This document shows, in pieces, positions 42,264 through 53,178 of a stretch of 64,000 nucleotides of DNA. The translations under genes were made by a program, and so were the position numbers. Within the stretch, counting starts at the first letter, position 1. Each line of letters opens with the position of its first letter. Location of the stretch: assembly GCA_016223085.1 (NCBI GenBank), contig JACRPS010000032.1, positions 1-64,000 on the forward strand. Direction: 5' to 3'. Under the pieces are notes generated by a model. The model saw only the letters and a list, made by a program, of their open reading frames with translations. It ran no database searches and had not been told where the DNA came from. This DNA comes from Chloroflexota bacterium. GTDB taxonomy: Bacteria > Chloroflexota > Anaerolineae > Aggregatilineales > Phototrophicaceae.

Positions 42264-44450
42264 TTAATATCCGCCCTGCGTATTCAACATAAACGCCAGA
42301 AAGTTAAATTCCTCCTCAGCGGTCATCGGGCGCGGGCGGGCGAGATCGTCAATGATGCCCGTGAACAGCTCAATGCCTAGCAAGCGCCCCTCGTAGACAA
42401 AGACCTGATCCATAAAAAAACGCATGTTGCCCCAGAACGGCTGGTCAAAAAACAGGTTGCCCAGGCCGTAGTGTAAAAACGCCTGCTCCCCCTGCGCCCG
42501 GTTGTAAAACTCGAACACCTGCGGTTTGTGCGCCTGCGTGCCGATTACCACGTCCGCGCCCAGGTCGGCCATGCCGCGAAAATCAGCACGCTGCTGATCG
42601 GTCGGCACGTATTCCTCGTATTCCCAGTGCTGCATCGTCACAATCAGCAGGTCGCTGGTCGCCGCCAGATCGGGCAGCGTGGTGCGCAGCCAGTCCCAGT
42701 CACAGGCGGCAGCGCCGGGGCGAATATCACTGGTGACGGCATAATACGGCCCGGCCCAGTTGCAGGCCACCATTGCTATCGTGTTGCCGTTGTGTTCGAT
42801 AATAAGCGGCTGCCGCGCCGTTTCCGGCGTTTCCCCGCCGCCGACGGTGCGAATCCCGTTGTCCTGATAAAACCTGAGCGTTTCACGGTAGGCGTCATAA
42901 CCGTAATCGTTGTTGTGGTTGCCGGTCAGTTCCACAATGTCCAGCCCGATATACGGGAACAGTGCAAAGTGTTCCGGCTTCGAGCAGAACGCGCCCAGTG
43001 GCGTTTCGTTGCTGAAAGGACAGGTGGGGTAAATCGAAACTTCGTTGCTGGTGTGGAAGAAATCGGCGCGGTCTACATAGGGCTTGATCGCCTCGCCCGC
43101 CCACTCCACGCCATGAGTATCCAGCGCATCGGTGGTGTTGCGTGTCAGCGCCGTGACGCCGGACAGCACCAGCCGCGTCAGCCGGTCGCGGTAAAAGTTT
43201 GGCGTGCTGCTGTCGAACGCGAACGGATACAATTCCATATCAAACGGGTGCAGACCATAGACATCCCCGGCATCCGTCACCCGCAGCGCCCGGTAGCGCG
43301 GCGACAGCCGTTCGACCGGCAGCAGCGTGTACCGCGTCCGGTCGCGCCACAGCACATTATAGAGCGCATCCAGCGGCACGATCTGGATAGCAGGACTGAG
43401 CGCAACGCCATAGCCTTGCAGCGCCGCCGCTGCCGATTCGTCCAGCACCAGCTTATCCGCCGCGCCACCTGCCGCAATCAAACGCAGCGTGTCAGCCGGA
43501 ATGGTCGTTTGCAGGCTGGGGAACACCACCACCGGCAGGAACAGGTAGACGCCCCCCGGTTGAGGGGTGGGTAGGAGCGACGCGCGCGTTGCCCCTACGG
43601 ATACATTCGGCGTATTGGTCGCCAGCAACGGCAGCGCGGGCCGCGTTTGCCCCTGCCAGTCTTCGACGTAAAACCGGAGGTAGTCGGCGACGTGCTGTTT
43701 CCAGTAGGTCAGGTAGTGGTGGCCTTCGGGATACACCGTGTACTGGTATGGCACACCGCGTTCTTTCAGCCGTTCGTCCATCAAATCCAGCCCCGGCGCG
43801 GCGTAGTCGTCCTTGCCCCGGTCGAGCCAGATGCGCAGCCTATCAATGCCGGGCGCGCTGGTCGCCAGCCGCAGCGGGTTAAACTCCGGCGGCGCGTGGT
43901 AATCGTCCAGAAAGGCGCTGTGCCCACCGACCGCGCTAAACAGGTCGGGATGGCGGAAGGCCAGTTGCAGCGCCCAGAAGCCGCCCCGCGAAATGCCGCC
44001 GATAGCGCGGGTTTCCCGCCGGGTGTCAATCCGGTACGATTGCTCTGCCAGCGGCATCAGTTCTTCCAGAAACACGTTCGCCCACGACACGCGGTCGAAC
44101 CGGTTTTCGTTGGCAATCCACTCCCCAAACGGCATTATGGCGATCACCGGCGGCATGGTACCATCGGCAACGCCTGCGTCCAGCACTTCCGGCAGCCCCA
44201 GCCGCACCCACTGGCCGTCGTCCTCGTTCGAGCCGTGCATCAGGTAGATGACCGGGTAGCGCGTGCTCGTCTGGTCGTAACACGGGGGCAGGTAAACCGA
44301 ATAATACATATTGGTTTCGGCAATCTGGCTGCGGTAGGAATTACGCTCCACCCGCCCCGCCGTTTCCGCGCAGACCGGCACCGACAGCGACGGCGCGGCC
44401 ATGACACAGGCGGTTGTGATTGCAAGCAATAAGGCCAGGAATTTACGCAT
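42264..44450 (-). CDS. Fusion of exported esterase and CapA-like phosphoesterase
   Basis: A 728-aa exported protein. The signal peptide is residues 1-27. Residues 35-275 form an esterase-D/enterochelin-esterase-type alpha/beta hydrolase (YPVIYLMHGSNEDDG, nucleophile elbow GGISRGG, late His in YPEGHHYL). Residues 320-728 form a PGA_cap/CapA-type calcineurin-like domain with ELTGNHNNDYG, MQHWEYEEY and GTQAHKPQ. The linker near residues 284-293 (VGATRASLL) is translated from a GTAGGG palindrome. A GTG 15 bases upstream is an alternative start; no strong SD marks either. Roles could be in capsule or exopolymer turnover; the fusion is unusual. Confidence 0.82.
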   Translation of the reverse strand: MRKFLALLLAITTACVMAAPSLSVPVCAETAGRVERNSYRSQIAETNMYYSVYLPPCYDQTSTRYPVIYLMHGSNEDDGQWVRLGLPEVLDAGVADGTMPPVIAIMPFGEWIANENRFDRVSWANVFLEELMPLAEQSYRIDTRRETRAIGGISRGGFWALQLAFRHPDLFSAVGGHSAFLDDYHAPPEFNPLRLATSAPGIDRLRIWLDRGKDDYAAPGLDLMDERLKERGVPYQYTVYPEGHHYLTYWKQHVADYLRFYVEDWQGQTRPALPLLATNTPNVSVGATRASLLPTPQPGGVYLFLPVVVFPSLQTTIPADTLRLIAAGGAADKLVLDESAAAALQGYGVALSPAIQIVPLDALYNVLWRDRTRYTLLPVERLSPRYRALRVTDAGDVYGLHPFDMELYPFAFDSSTPNFYRDRLTRLVLSGVTALTRNTTDALDTHGVEWAGEAIKPYVDRADFFHTSNEVSIYPTCPFSNETPLGAFCSKPEHFALFPYIGLDIVELTGNHNNDYGYDAYRETLRFYQDNGIRTVGGGETPETARQPLIIEHNGNTIAMVACNWAGPYYAVTSDIRPGAAACDWDWLRTTLPDLAATSDLLIVTMQHWEYEEYVPTDQQRADFRGMADLGADVVIGTQAHKPQVFEFYNRAQGEQAFLHYGLGNLFFDQPFWGNMRFFMDQVFVYEGRLLGIELFTGIIDDLARPRPMTAEEEFNFLAFMLNTQGGY
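43571..43598. repeat. GTAGGG-family palindrome inside the esterase-CapA linker
   Basis: GTAGGAGCGACGCG facing CGCGTTGCCCCTAC: 14 pairs with one mismatch and one G:T. It is in frame between two domains, encoding VGATRASLL on the minus strand. Confidence 0.85.
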
Positions 44451-44523
44451 CGGTTTTATTGTCACATGGTTATACGGGTTGAACGGCGGCTATCATAATC
44501 CCGCCTACCGTTAACCGCCACAA

Positions 44524-44569
44524 GTTAACTGAAAACGGACAACTGATAACTGACGACTAACAACTGTTA
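44524..44569. repeat. ACTGACGACTAA-like low-complexity tract
   Basis: A run of 8-10-base approximate repeats (AACTGAAAACGG, CAACTGATAACTGACGACTAACAACTG). It fills the gap upstream of the Clp gene. The same style of tract occurs at 47817-47871, 54335-54492, 60752-60811 and 61591-61643. Confidence 0.75.
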
Positions 44570-44629
44570 TCCCGTCCCATTTTCCGGTAAACTTATCTCG
44601 TAAACACGAACCACAGGACACATGCCAAC

Positions 44630-46867
<2,238 letters not shown>

Positions 46868-46925
46868 CTTTACTGGGGCGTCCTGGTCTAGGTCGCCCAT
46901 GCACATCAATGTAGGACTGTAAAAC

Positions 46926-47026
46926 CCCTTACCCTTACCCCCTCTCCCCCGAATTCAGGGGCGAGGGGAGCAAATGCCAGATGCAACACCCCTCCCCGAA
47001 TTCAGGGAGGGGATGGGGGAGGGGTC
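46926..47026. repeat. Two CCCCCTCTCC-type hairpins
   Basis: 46926-46971 (CCTTACCC...CCCCCTCTCCCCCGAATTC...GGGGCGAGGGGAG) and 46987-47026 (CACCCCTCCCCGAATTC...GGGAGGGGATGGGGGAGGGGTC). Both share a GAATTC centre. They fill the gap between the Clp gene and the next gene and are kin to 54-131, 4066-4105 and 54079-54118. Confidence 0.85.
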
Positions 47027-47057
47027 AAAAAATGTTGAGCAGCGAACGGAATAAACC

Positions 47058-47654
47058 ATGCCAAACGACGATACCCTGTTTACCCGTCCCATGCCCAAAC
47101 GCCCGGAGAACGGTCTGCTGGCGTGGCAGGCGACCATTGGTTATATCAGCAGCCAGTACAGCCTGGACGCGCTGCTGACGCTGCAAGCCTATCCGCTGGA
47201 AACCGGCGAGGTGGCCTGGGCGGGAACGGCTTCCTGGGGGCAGAATCAGGAAAGCGTTCGGGGCTGCCCGTCGCTGCCGGTCGCGCTGCGCAACCTGTGG
47301 CAGGAAGTGAACCGCAACCACATTATTTTTGAAACGCGCGAGGCGTTTCTGAAAAGCCCCGCCTACTATGATGAGGACCGCTGGCTGGACGGGGATACTG
47401 CCGCCAGCCTCAAGCGCCTGCTGCACGCCACTGCGTCCGTGTATGCCAACCTGTGGCAACTGGTGTTTATTTACCAGCCGGTAGAAAGCCCGGCGGTGCG
47501 CTTCCAGGCGCGGCTGCTGGTCGCCAGCGAATCGGGTGAACTGAACGTCAGCGGCCAAGGGGCGAACCTGCGCGACGCCTGCCATGCCCTCTACCGCAAC
47601 GCCGCGCCGTTTTACGTCGCCCATTCCGGCAGAAGCATGACCGACTTTGATTAG
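47058..47654 (+). CDS. Conserved-looking protein of unknown function next to Clp
   Basis: A 198-aa soluble protein without signal peptide or membrane segments. The sequence is aromatic-rich (WQATIGYISSQYSLDALL, AWAGTASWGQNQ, NLWQEVNRNHIIF) with a mixed alpha/beta pattern. I do not recognise the family. It follows the Clp gene on the same strand after repeat hairpins, and could be an adaptor or substrate partner, but only position supports this. Normal codon use for the region suggests a genuine resident gene. Confidence 0.65.
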   Translation: MPNDDTLFTRPMPKRPENGLLAWQATIGYISSQYSLDALLTLQAYPLETGEVAWAGTASWGQNQESVRGCPSLPVALRNLWQEVNRNHIIFETREAFLKSPAYYDEDRWLDGDTAASLKRLLHATASVYANLWQLVFIYQPVESPAVRFQARLLVASESGELNVSGQGANLRDACHALYRNAAPFYVAHSGRSMTDFD

Positions 47655-47816
47655 GCGATTCAGAAGGGGCGCGCGGACCTGCGAGCGAAGCATCGCCGGG
47701 GGTTAAAACCGCCCGGCTGAGTGAAAAAGCCCACTAAAGGGGCTGAAAAGACCTGCTACTTCGCCGGTTTCGTGCTTACGGTGACAAAGATCGTAACTAG
47801 CTTTTAAACAGCTACA

Positions 47817-47871
47817 CTCTAACGACTAACGACCAATGACTAACGACTATTGACTGAAGACTGACAACTAC
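47817..47871. repeat. ACGACTAACGACTATTGACTG low-complexity tract
   Basis: Approximate 9-10-base repeats of the TAACGACTA / TGACTGAAGACTGACAAC type lie immediately upstream of the phosphohexomutase SD. Confidence 0.8.
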
Positions 47872-47890
47872 ATTTAAGGAGCTGACTTTC

Positions 47891-49327
47891 ATGGTACAGG
47901 TTGACACTTCCATTTTCCGCAAGTACGACATTCGCGGCACCGTTACGGGCGATAAGCCGCAGCTCACGCCTGAGCTGGCGCGGCTGGTGGGAAAGGCGCT
48001 TGGGACATACCTGCCGAAACAGTTCCAGACCGAGCGCGTATTTGTCGGCACGGACAACCGCCCCACCTCGGAGCCGTTGAAGCAGGCCATCATCGAAGGG
48101 CTGACGTCAACCGGCATGGATGTGACCGACATCGGCCCGGTGCTGACGCCGACGCTCTACTACGCCTCCGCCAGCTACAGCGGCGGCGCGGCTGCCGGCG
48201 TGATGATTACCGGCAGCCACCTCGACACGCGCTACAACGGCATCAAGATGGCCTATGGCCGGCTGGCGCTGGCTGACCAGCAGATTCAGGACCTGCTCAA
48301 AATCATCCAAACCGATGCTTTTGCCAGCGGCCAGGGCAGCGTATCACAAGATTACGACATGATTCACCGGCACATGGACACGATTTCGAAGAAGGTCAAC
48401 ATTGTCAGGCCGCTGACGGTCGTGCTGGACGCGGGCAACGGCCTGTCAGGAACGTACGTCCCGCCGGTACTGGAAAAACTCGGCCTCACGGTTCACTGCC
48501 TGTACTGCGAATCGGATGGCACGTATCCCAATCACCTGCCGAATCCTGAAGACCCGGAAATGACGAAGGATTTGGAAAAGAAGGTGGTCGAGGTCGGCGC
48601 GGACTTGGGGCTGGCCTTCGACGGCGACGCCGACCGCTGCGGCTTCATTGACAATCACGGCCATCATATCGCCGCTGACCGGCTGCTGGCGCTGCTGGCG
48701 CGGGATGTGCTGTCGCGCCATCCCGGCGCGCCGGTGGTCTTCGATGTGAAGTCGTCGCGGGCGCTGCCGGAGGAAATCAAGAAATACGGCGGCGTGCCGG
48801 TCATGTGGAAAACCGGCCACAGCCTGATGAAGATGAAGATGGCAGAAATCAACGCGCCCGTCGGCGGCGAAGTCAGCGGCCACCTGTTTTATGGCGACGA
48901 CTATTACGGCTTCGACGACGCGCCGCTGATCGCGCTCAAGACGCTGGAAATCATCGCCAAGTCCGGCAAAACCATCTCCGAACTGTTTGACGAGATTCCG
49001 AAGCTGGCCGCCACGCCGGAAATCATTCTATCCGCGCCGGACAACATGAAGTTCCAGATCATTGACGAAATCCGCGACGAACTGTCGAAGCAGTACGAGG
49101 TGATCGCGCTCGATGGCGTGCGCGCCGAATTCGAGAATGGCTGGGGGCTGGTGCGCGCCAGCAACACGCAGCCGGCGATCACGCTGCGCTTTGAGGCGTA
49201 TACGCGGGAACAGCTTGTTGAATACATGAAACGGTTTAAGGCGCTGCTGGACAAACACCCGGAAATTGACATGACCAAGTTCAACGCGCAGATGGCCGCC
49301 TTCAGCACGCCGGAAGCCACGCATTAG
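47891..49327 (+). CDS. Phosphomannomutase/phosphoglucomutase-family enzyme
   Basis: A 478-aa alpha-D-phosphohexomutase of four domains, interconverting hexose 1- and 6-phosphates to feed nucleotide-sugar synthesis. The catalytic Ser loop reads MITGSHLDTRYNGIK: the Ser and YNG are kept, but the usual SHNPP is SHLDT. The metal loop DGDADRCG near residue 239, the sugar loop GEVSGHLFY near 320 and the phosphate loop RASNTQPAITLRFEA are present. AAGGAG precedes the ATG. It is located upstream of glycan genes (GT4, flippase) on the opposite strand. Confidence 0.92.
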   Translation: MVQVDTSIFRKYDIRGTVTGDKPQLTPELARLVGKALGTYLPKQFQTERVFVGTDNRPTSEPLKQAIIEGLTSTGMDVTDIGPVLTPTLYYASASYSGGAAAGVMITGSHLDTRYNGIKMAYGRLALADQQIQDLLKIIQTDAFASGQGSVSQDYDMIHRHMDTISKKVNIVRPLTVVLDAGNGLSGTYVPPVLEKLGLTVHCLYCESDGTYPNHLPNPEDPEMTKDLEKKVVEVGADLGLAFDGDADRCGFIDNHGHHIAADRLLALLARDVLSRHPGAPVVFDVKSSRALPEEIKKYGGVPVMWKTGHSLMKMKMAEINAPVGGEVSGHLFYGDDYYGFDDAPLIALKTLEIIAKSGKTISELFDEIPKLAATPEIILSAPDNMKFQIIDEIRDELSKQYEVIALDGVRAEFENGWGLVRASNTQPAITLRFEAYTREQLVEYMKRFKALLDKHPEIDMTKFNAQMAAFSTPEATH

Positions 49328-49339
49328 GATATTCTCTTT

Positions 49340-49367
49340 GTAGGGACACGATATATCGTGTCCCTAC
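49340..49367. repeat. GTAGGG-family palindrome, copy 10
   Basis: A perfect 28-bp palindrome identical to the copy at 20336-20363, 12 bp after the phosphohexomutase stop. Confidence 0.95.
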
Positions 49368-49402
49368 ACCTTTGCTCCTTTGCGTCTTTGCGTTGAGTCT
49401 TA
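49368..49402. repeat. CTTTGCG repeat arm, adjoining copy 10
   Basis: ACCTTTGCTCCTTTGCG-TCTTTGCGTTGAGTC matches the right arm of 38394-38479. It abuts a GTAGGG palindrome directly and runs to 7 bp before the next gene's ATG, leaving that gene no Shine-Dalgarno of its own. Confidence 0.8.
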
Positions 49403-49408
49403 AAACGA

Positions 49409-50110
49409 ATGACCGACCACTTTCAAAACATCTACGCCAATCATGCCGACCAGTACGAAGCGCTCGTCGCCCGCGAGGATTACCAGGGCAATATCCTGGC
49501 CGCGCTGCAAACGATTCGCTCGCTGGCCGGGCTGGACGTGGTGGAGTTCGGCGCGGGCACGGGGCGGCTGACGTGCCTGCTCGCGCCGCTGGTGAAGTCC
49601 ATCCGCGCCTACGATGCTTCCGCGCACATGCTGGAAGTCGCTACCGCCAGACTGCAATCGCTGAACCAGTCCAACTTGCAGACGACCGTCGCCGATAACA
49701 AACACCTGCCGGCAGAGTCAAGCAGCGCCGATCTCGCCATCGAAGGCTGGAGTTTCGGCCATTGTGTCGGCTGGTATCCTGACACATGGCGCGAGGAAGT
49801 CAGCGCGGCGCTGGCGGAAATGCGCCGCGTGTTACGGCCTGGCGGCATGATGGTGCTGCTGGAAACGATGGGCACAGGCCGCGAAACGCCGCAGCCACCC
49901 AACGAAGGGTTGGCCGCCCTGTACGGCTGGCTGGAAAACGAACACGGCTTTTCGTTCACCACGATTCGCACGGATTACCGTTTCGAGTCACTAAACGAAG
50001 CCGAACGCCTGTCGCGGTTCTTCTTCGGTGACGAACTGGCGGAGATGGTTGTACAGAATAACTGGGTTATTCTGCCGGAATGTACCGGCGTGTGGTGGAA
50101 AACGATATGA
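49409..50110 (+). CDS. SAM-dependent methyltransferase (class I)
   Basis: A 233-aa methyltransferase_11 type enzyme. Motif I is VVEFGAGTGRLTCLLA near residue 46. The acidic strand IRAYDASAHMLEVA follows, then the motif IV region DLAIEGWSFGHCVGW and LRPGGMMVLLETMG. The substrate is not predictable. The leader consists of a palindrome and a CTTTGCG repeat arm. It converges on the GT4 gene with another palindrome between. Confidence 0.9.
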   Translation: MTDHFQNIYANHADQYEALVAREDYQGNILAALQTIRSLAGLDVVEFGAGTGRLTCLLAPLVKSIRAYDASAHMLEVATARLQSLNQSNLQTTVADNKHLPAESSSADLAIEGWSFGHCVGWYPDTWREEVSAALAEMRRVLRPGGMMVLLETMGTGRETPQPPNEGLAALYGWLENEHGFSFTTIRTDYRFESLNEAERLSRFFFGDELAEMVVQNNWVILPECTGVWWKTI

Positions 50111-50112
50111 CC

Positions 50113-50140
50113 GTAGGGACACGATATATCGTATCCCTAC
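50113..50140. repeat. GTAGGG-family palindrome, copy 11 (supplies a stop codon)
   Basis: GTAGGGACACGATA facing TATCGTATCCCTAC, one mispair. Its last bases CTA (50137-50139) are the TAG stop of the glycosyltransferase on the minus strand. It lies between convergent genes. Confidence 0.92.
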
Positions 50141-51243
50141 ATTCCCTGATACAGCGCCCGCAGTTCCGCCACTGCGCGTTCCAGCGAGAACCTTTCAACA
50201 ACCGTCGCCCGCGCCGCCTGCCCCAACGCCTCCCGCCGCGCCGGGTTGCCCAGCAAGCCGCAAATAGCGGCTGCCAGCGCCGCATCGTCGCCGACCGGTA
50301 CGGTTACACCCAATGCCGGAGCGTCCGGCAGCAGCCCAACACCAGTGCTTACGCTGGGCACTCCGCAGGCCGCCGCTTCCAATGTCACCATCGCCAGTGA
50401 TTCGTGCCGCGAACTGAGGACATGCAGCGCCGCGCGCCGGTAATACGCGGGCAAATCCGTATACGCCACCGCGCCGAGAAAGCGCACGCGCCCGGCCACA
50501 CCCAGTTCCGCCGCCAGCAATGTTAACCGCACCTGTTCCGGGCCCGTGCCAATGATGTCCAGCGTCACCCGTGTATCCAGCCGCGCCAGTGCCCGCAGCA
50601 GCGTTGCCTGATCTTTCACCGGCACGAGCGACGCCACATGGATCAGGCGGTATGGGTGGGCTGGTGTATCATCCGGCGCGAACAATTGCGTATCTATGCC
50701 AAACACGCCCGTACATAGACACTGCTCCGGCACCACGTAGCCGGCCTGTACGATCAAGCGCTGTATGTACTCACTGGGGACGATTACGCGATCAGCCGTA
50801 AGCGCCTGCCCGACCACCCACCGGCTGAAGGCACTCAACTGCAAGCCGTAACCGATGTCCCGCAGCCCCACCAGTTCACCACCGAGGATGGAAACGACGG
50901 TGGGAAGGTTCAGCCAGCGCCCCGCCCACACGGTAATCAGGCCGGTTTCGTCCGCCCACATGCCATGCAGCACGTCAAACGGCTGCTCATCGTGCAGCCG
51001 CCGCAGCCTTCGCAGCGCGTCCACCCACAGGCGCAGCCGCCGCACACCACGAACCTGTCCCATGCCCAACGGATACACCCGCGCCCCAAACGCGGTATAT
51101 GGCTGCCGGTGGTGCGGGTAGCGCAGCGCCAGCACACGCACGTCGTCGGTTTGCGCCAGCGTCCGCACCAGATTGGCCTGCACCGGCAGCGCCCAATCGC
51201 TGTCACTGGCGCTGAAGCCTGGCAGCAAAATTCCGATGTTCAT
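50137..51243 (-). CDS. Glycosyltransferase family 4 (GT-B)
   Basis: A 368-aa GT-B retaining glycosyltransferase acting in the cytoplasm on an envelope glycan. The C-terminal nucleotide-sugar domain has VASLVPVKDQATLLRALARL near residue 205 and the EX7E-type motif SSRHESLAMVTLEAAACGVPSV near 275. Its ATG overlaps the flippase stop by 4 bases, so the two are coupled. The final residues and stop fall at a palindrome. Confidence 0.92.
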   Translation of the reverse strand: MNIGILLPGFSASDSDWALPVQANLVRTLAQTDDVRVLALRYPHHRQPYTAFGARVYPLGMGQVRGVRRLRLWVDALRRLRRLHDEQPFDVLHGMWADETGLITVWAGRWLNLPTVVSILGGELVGLRDIGYGLQLSAFSRWVVGQALTADRVIVPSEYIQRLIVQAGYVVPEQCLCTGVFGIDTQLFAPDDTPAHPYRLIHVASLVPVKDQATLLRALARLDTRVTLDIIGTGPEQVRLTLLAAELGVAGRVRFLGAVAYTDLPAYYRRAALHVLSSRHESLAMVTLEAAACGVPSVSTGVGLLPDAPALGVTVPVGDDAALAAAICGLLGNPARREALGQAARATVVERFSLERAVAELRALYQGM

Positions 51244-52496
51244 GGCCGCACCTCGCGTCCGGCCCCCAGCAGCGCCAGCGCCGCCACTTCCACTAGCAGA
51301 CTAGCGATTGCCGCGCCCGCCGCACCATAACGTGGAATGAGCGCCAGCCCCAGCGCGACCTGCAGGCCAAGCGCCGCTGCATTAACTTGATTAGCAAAGC
51401 GTTCCTGCCCGACGGCAAAGCAGTACAGTGTAAGACCACCACGCAGCAGACCCGGCAGCAGCGACCACATGGCGATATGCAGCGCGGGCAGGGCGGCGTC
51501 GAAGGCCGCGCCATACGTCAGCCGGAGGATAGCCGCACCAAACAGCGCGAACAACCCACCCAGCACCGCGCCAAACGCCGCCAGTCCAAACATGACGCGC
51601 TGAAACGTGCGGCGCAGTTGCACCGGCTGGAGCGCCAGCGCCACCAGCGCCGGCAGCAGCGCCCCGAACAGCGCGTTCGGCGCAACCCGCCCGGCCTCAA
51701 CAAAGCGCGCTGCCGCGGCGTAATAACCAACTTCCGCCGTTGTCGTCAGCCGTTCCAGCAGCATAGTGTTCAGCCGCAGTTGCAGCGCCGCCAGCACCGC
51801 CGCCGCTGCAAACGGCCAGGCACGCTGGCTAAGTTCTCGGAGGGACACGACATGTCGTGTCCCTCCGGTTGGCGACGAGGAAAACCACCGCCGCCATACC
51901 CACCAGGCCGCCACGACCTGTCCCGCCAACGTGAAGGTATTCACCGCCAGCGCCGCCAGCACATCCCCACCGCGCCGGAAGACAAGCGCCGTGAGCGCCA
52001 CCTGCGCCACCAACATACCGATGTTTAACCAGGGAATCGGCCACATGGCCTGCCGGGCGCGGAACACCGCAGTAAACGTGCTGAACAGCGGCAGCAGCAG
52101 CACTAGCGGCGCGGAAAGCTGCAAACCCCGTGTCACCAGTGGATGATCGCTGAGGAACGGCGCGGCCACCAGCAGCGCCAGCATCAGCCCGCCGCCCATG
52201 ACCAGCCGCGCCGCTATCACCGAACGCAGATAGTGAAACGTGTCGCCTGTACTCTGCGCGAGATCGCGCGTCATCAACGTGGCGATGCCAAACTCTGCCG
52301 CCAGTGACAGCGGGAATACCCATGCCAGTGCTGCCGCGTACACTCCCAGCCCATCCTGCCCCAGCGTCCGGCCAATCAGCACCGACAGCAGAAACGCCAG
52401 CGCCGCGCTGCCGATGTTGCTCACCAGCAGCGACAGTGTGTTGCGCGATAAACGCGACGGTAGGGGCGACCGGTCGGGTCGCCCGCTTTCCATCAT
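51240..52496 (-). CDS. Wzx-like lipid-linked oligosaccharide flippase (MATE/PST family)
   Basis: A 418-aa membrane protein with about 12 predicted helices and the polysaccharide-export opening SLLVSNIGSAALAFLLSVLIGRTLGQDGLGVYAAALAW. It would flip glycan intermediates made by the adjoining GT4. Two palindromes are inside the reading frame. One encodes residues about 4-12 right after the start (SGRPDRSPL). The other encodes a loop at about residues 210-219 (GGTRHVVSLRE). The loop falls between hydrophobic helices, where an insertion would be tolerated. Confidence 0.88.
   Translation of the reverse strand: MMESGRPDRSPLPSRLSRNTLSLLVSNIGSAALAFLLSVLIGRTLGQDGLGVYAAALAWVFPLSLAAEFGIATLMTRDLAQSTGDTFHYLRSVIAARLVMGGGLMLALLVAAPFLSDHPLVTRGLQLSAPLVLLLPLFSTFTAVFRARQAMWPIPWLNIGMLVAQVALTALVFRRGGDVLAALAVNTFTLAGQVVAAWWVWRRWFSSSPTGGTRHVVSLRELSQRAWPFAAAAVLAALQLRLNTMLLERLTTTAEVGYYAAAARFVEAGRVAPNALFGALLPALVALALQPVQLRRTFQRVMFGLAAFGAVLGGLFALFGAAILRLTYGAAFDAALPALHIAMWSLLPGLLRGGLTLYCFAVGQERFANQVNAAALGLQVALGLALIPRYGAAGAAIASLLVEVAALALLGAGREVRP
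51839..51866. repeat. GTAGGG-family palindrome inside the flippase gene
   Basis: A perfect 28-bp palindrome: GGAGGGACACGACA plus its reverse complement. In frame it encodes GGTRHVVSL on the minus strand. The outer GT/AC pairs are GG/CC here, changed on both sides. Confidence 0.95.
52464..52484. repeat. GTAGGG-family palindrome at the flippase N-terminus
   Basis: GGGCGACC and GGTCGCCC arms with a 5-base loop; the left side is preceded by GTAG. It lies 7-30 bases into the flippase coding sequence. Confidence 0.8.
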
Positions 52497-52499
52497 CAG

Positions 52500-53078
52500 C
52501 TACGGCCTGACAACAATATCAAATGTGCCACGCAGCGTGTCACCGTCCTGTTCCAGCGGAATCGTCAGTGCATCCGGGGCACCGCTGACGCTGCCCTCAA
52601 AGTACAACTGCGTAATCAATTCGCCCGTGTCGGGATGGTACACGCGGAAATGAATGTGGCGCGGGCGCGGTTCGTACTCGCCGGGCAGCACCGTTTCGAA
52701 CGTATAGCGCCCATTCTCGTCGGTGAGCACCCTGCCCCGCCCCAGGAACTGGTCGGAGAAATCGTACTCACCGTTGGCGTCGGCCTGCCATACGTCTACT
52801 TCCGCGCCCGCCAGCACGTCCGCGCAGCCCGCCGTGTAGACCGTGCCTGAGATCATGAGCCGCTGCCCCGGCGTGCCTTCGGGATACAACGAGTCCTTCA
52901 GCGGCGCGCCGGCGATGTAATATGGACCCAGCGCATCCGACGGCGTGAGGAAACAGGCTTCGCCGGTCAAACTATCCGGCGCGGGTACGGTGAAGGCTTC
53001 CAGCAGACCGCAGCCGCCCACTGCCAGCGCCAGAAACCCCATACAGATCCATCCGAACCGCTTATACGTCAATCGCAT
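52500..53078 (-). CDS. Secreted intradiol-dioxygenase-like lipoprotein
   Basis: A 192-aa protein whose start at 53078 is supported by AAGGAT before the ATG and by a lipoprotein signal (GFLALAVGGC, Cys 23). The mature part is an intradiol ring-cleavage dioxygenase fold. GPYY supplies one candidate iron Tyr, followed by the segment RYTFETVLPGEYEPRPRHIHF with Tyr, His and His in the spacing of the family. Characterised enzymes are mostly cytoplasmic and cleave catechols; secreted forms are known mainly from actinomycetes and fungi. Substrate unknown. It is the gene upstream of the flippase on the same strand, 3 bases away. Confidence 0.85.
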   Translation of the reverse strand: MRLTYKRFGWICMGFLALAVGGCGLLEAFTVPAPDSLTGEACFLTPSDALGPYYIAGAPLKDSLYPEGTPGQRLMISGTVYTAGCADVLAGAEVDVWQADANGEYDFSDQFLGRGRVLTDENGRYTFETVLPGEYEPRPRHIHFRVYHPDTGELITQLYFEGSVSGAPDALTIPLEQDGDTLRGTFDIVVRP

Positions 53079-53178
53079 CTTTATATCCTTCATCCAAACC
53101 AAAAAACTCCTGCAACCCTCTCCGAGTATACCGGATTGTGGGCGAAGGAGCTGTCCGACTGCCAGACGCCGGCAATCT

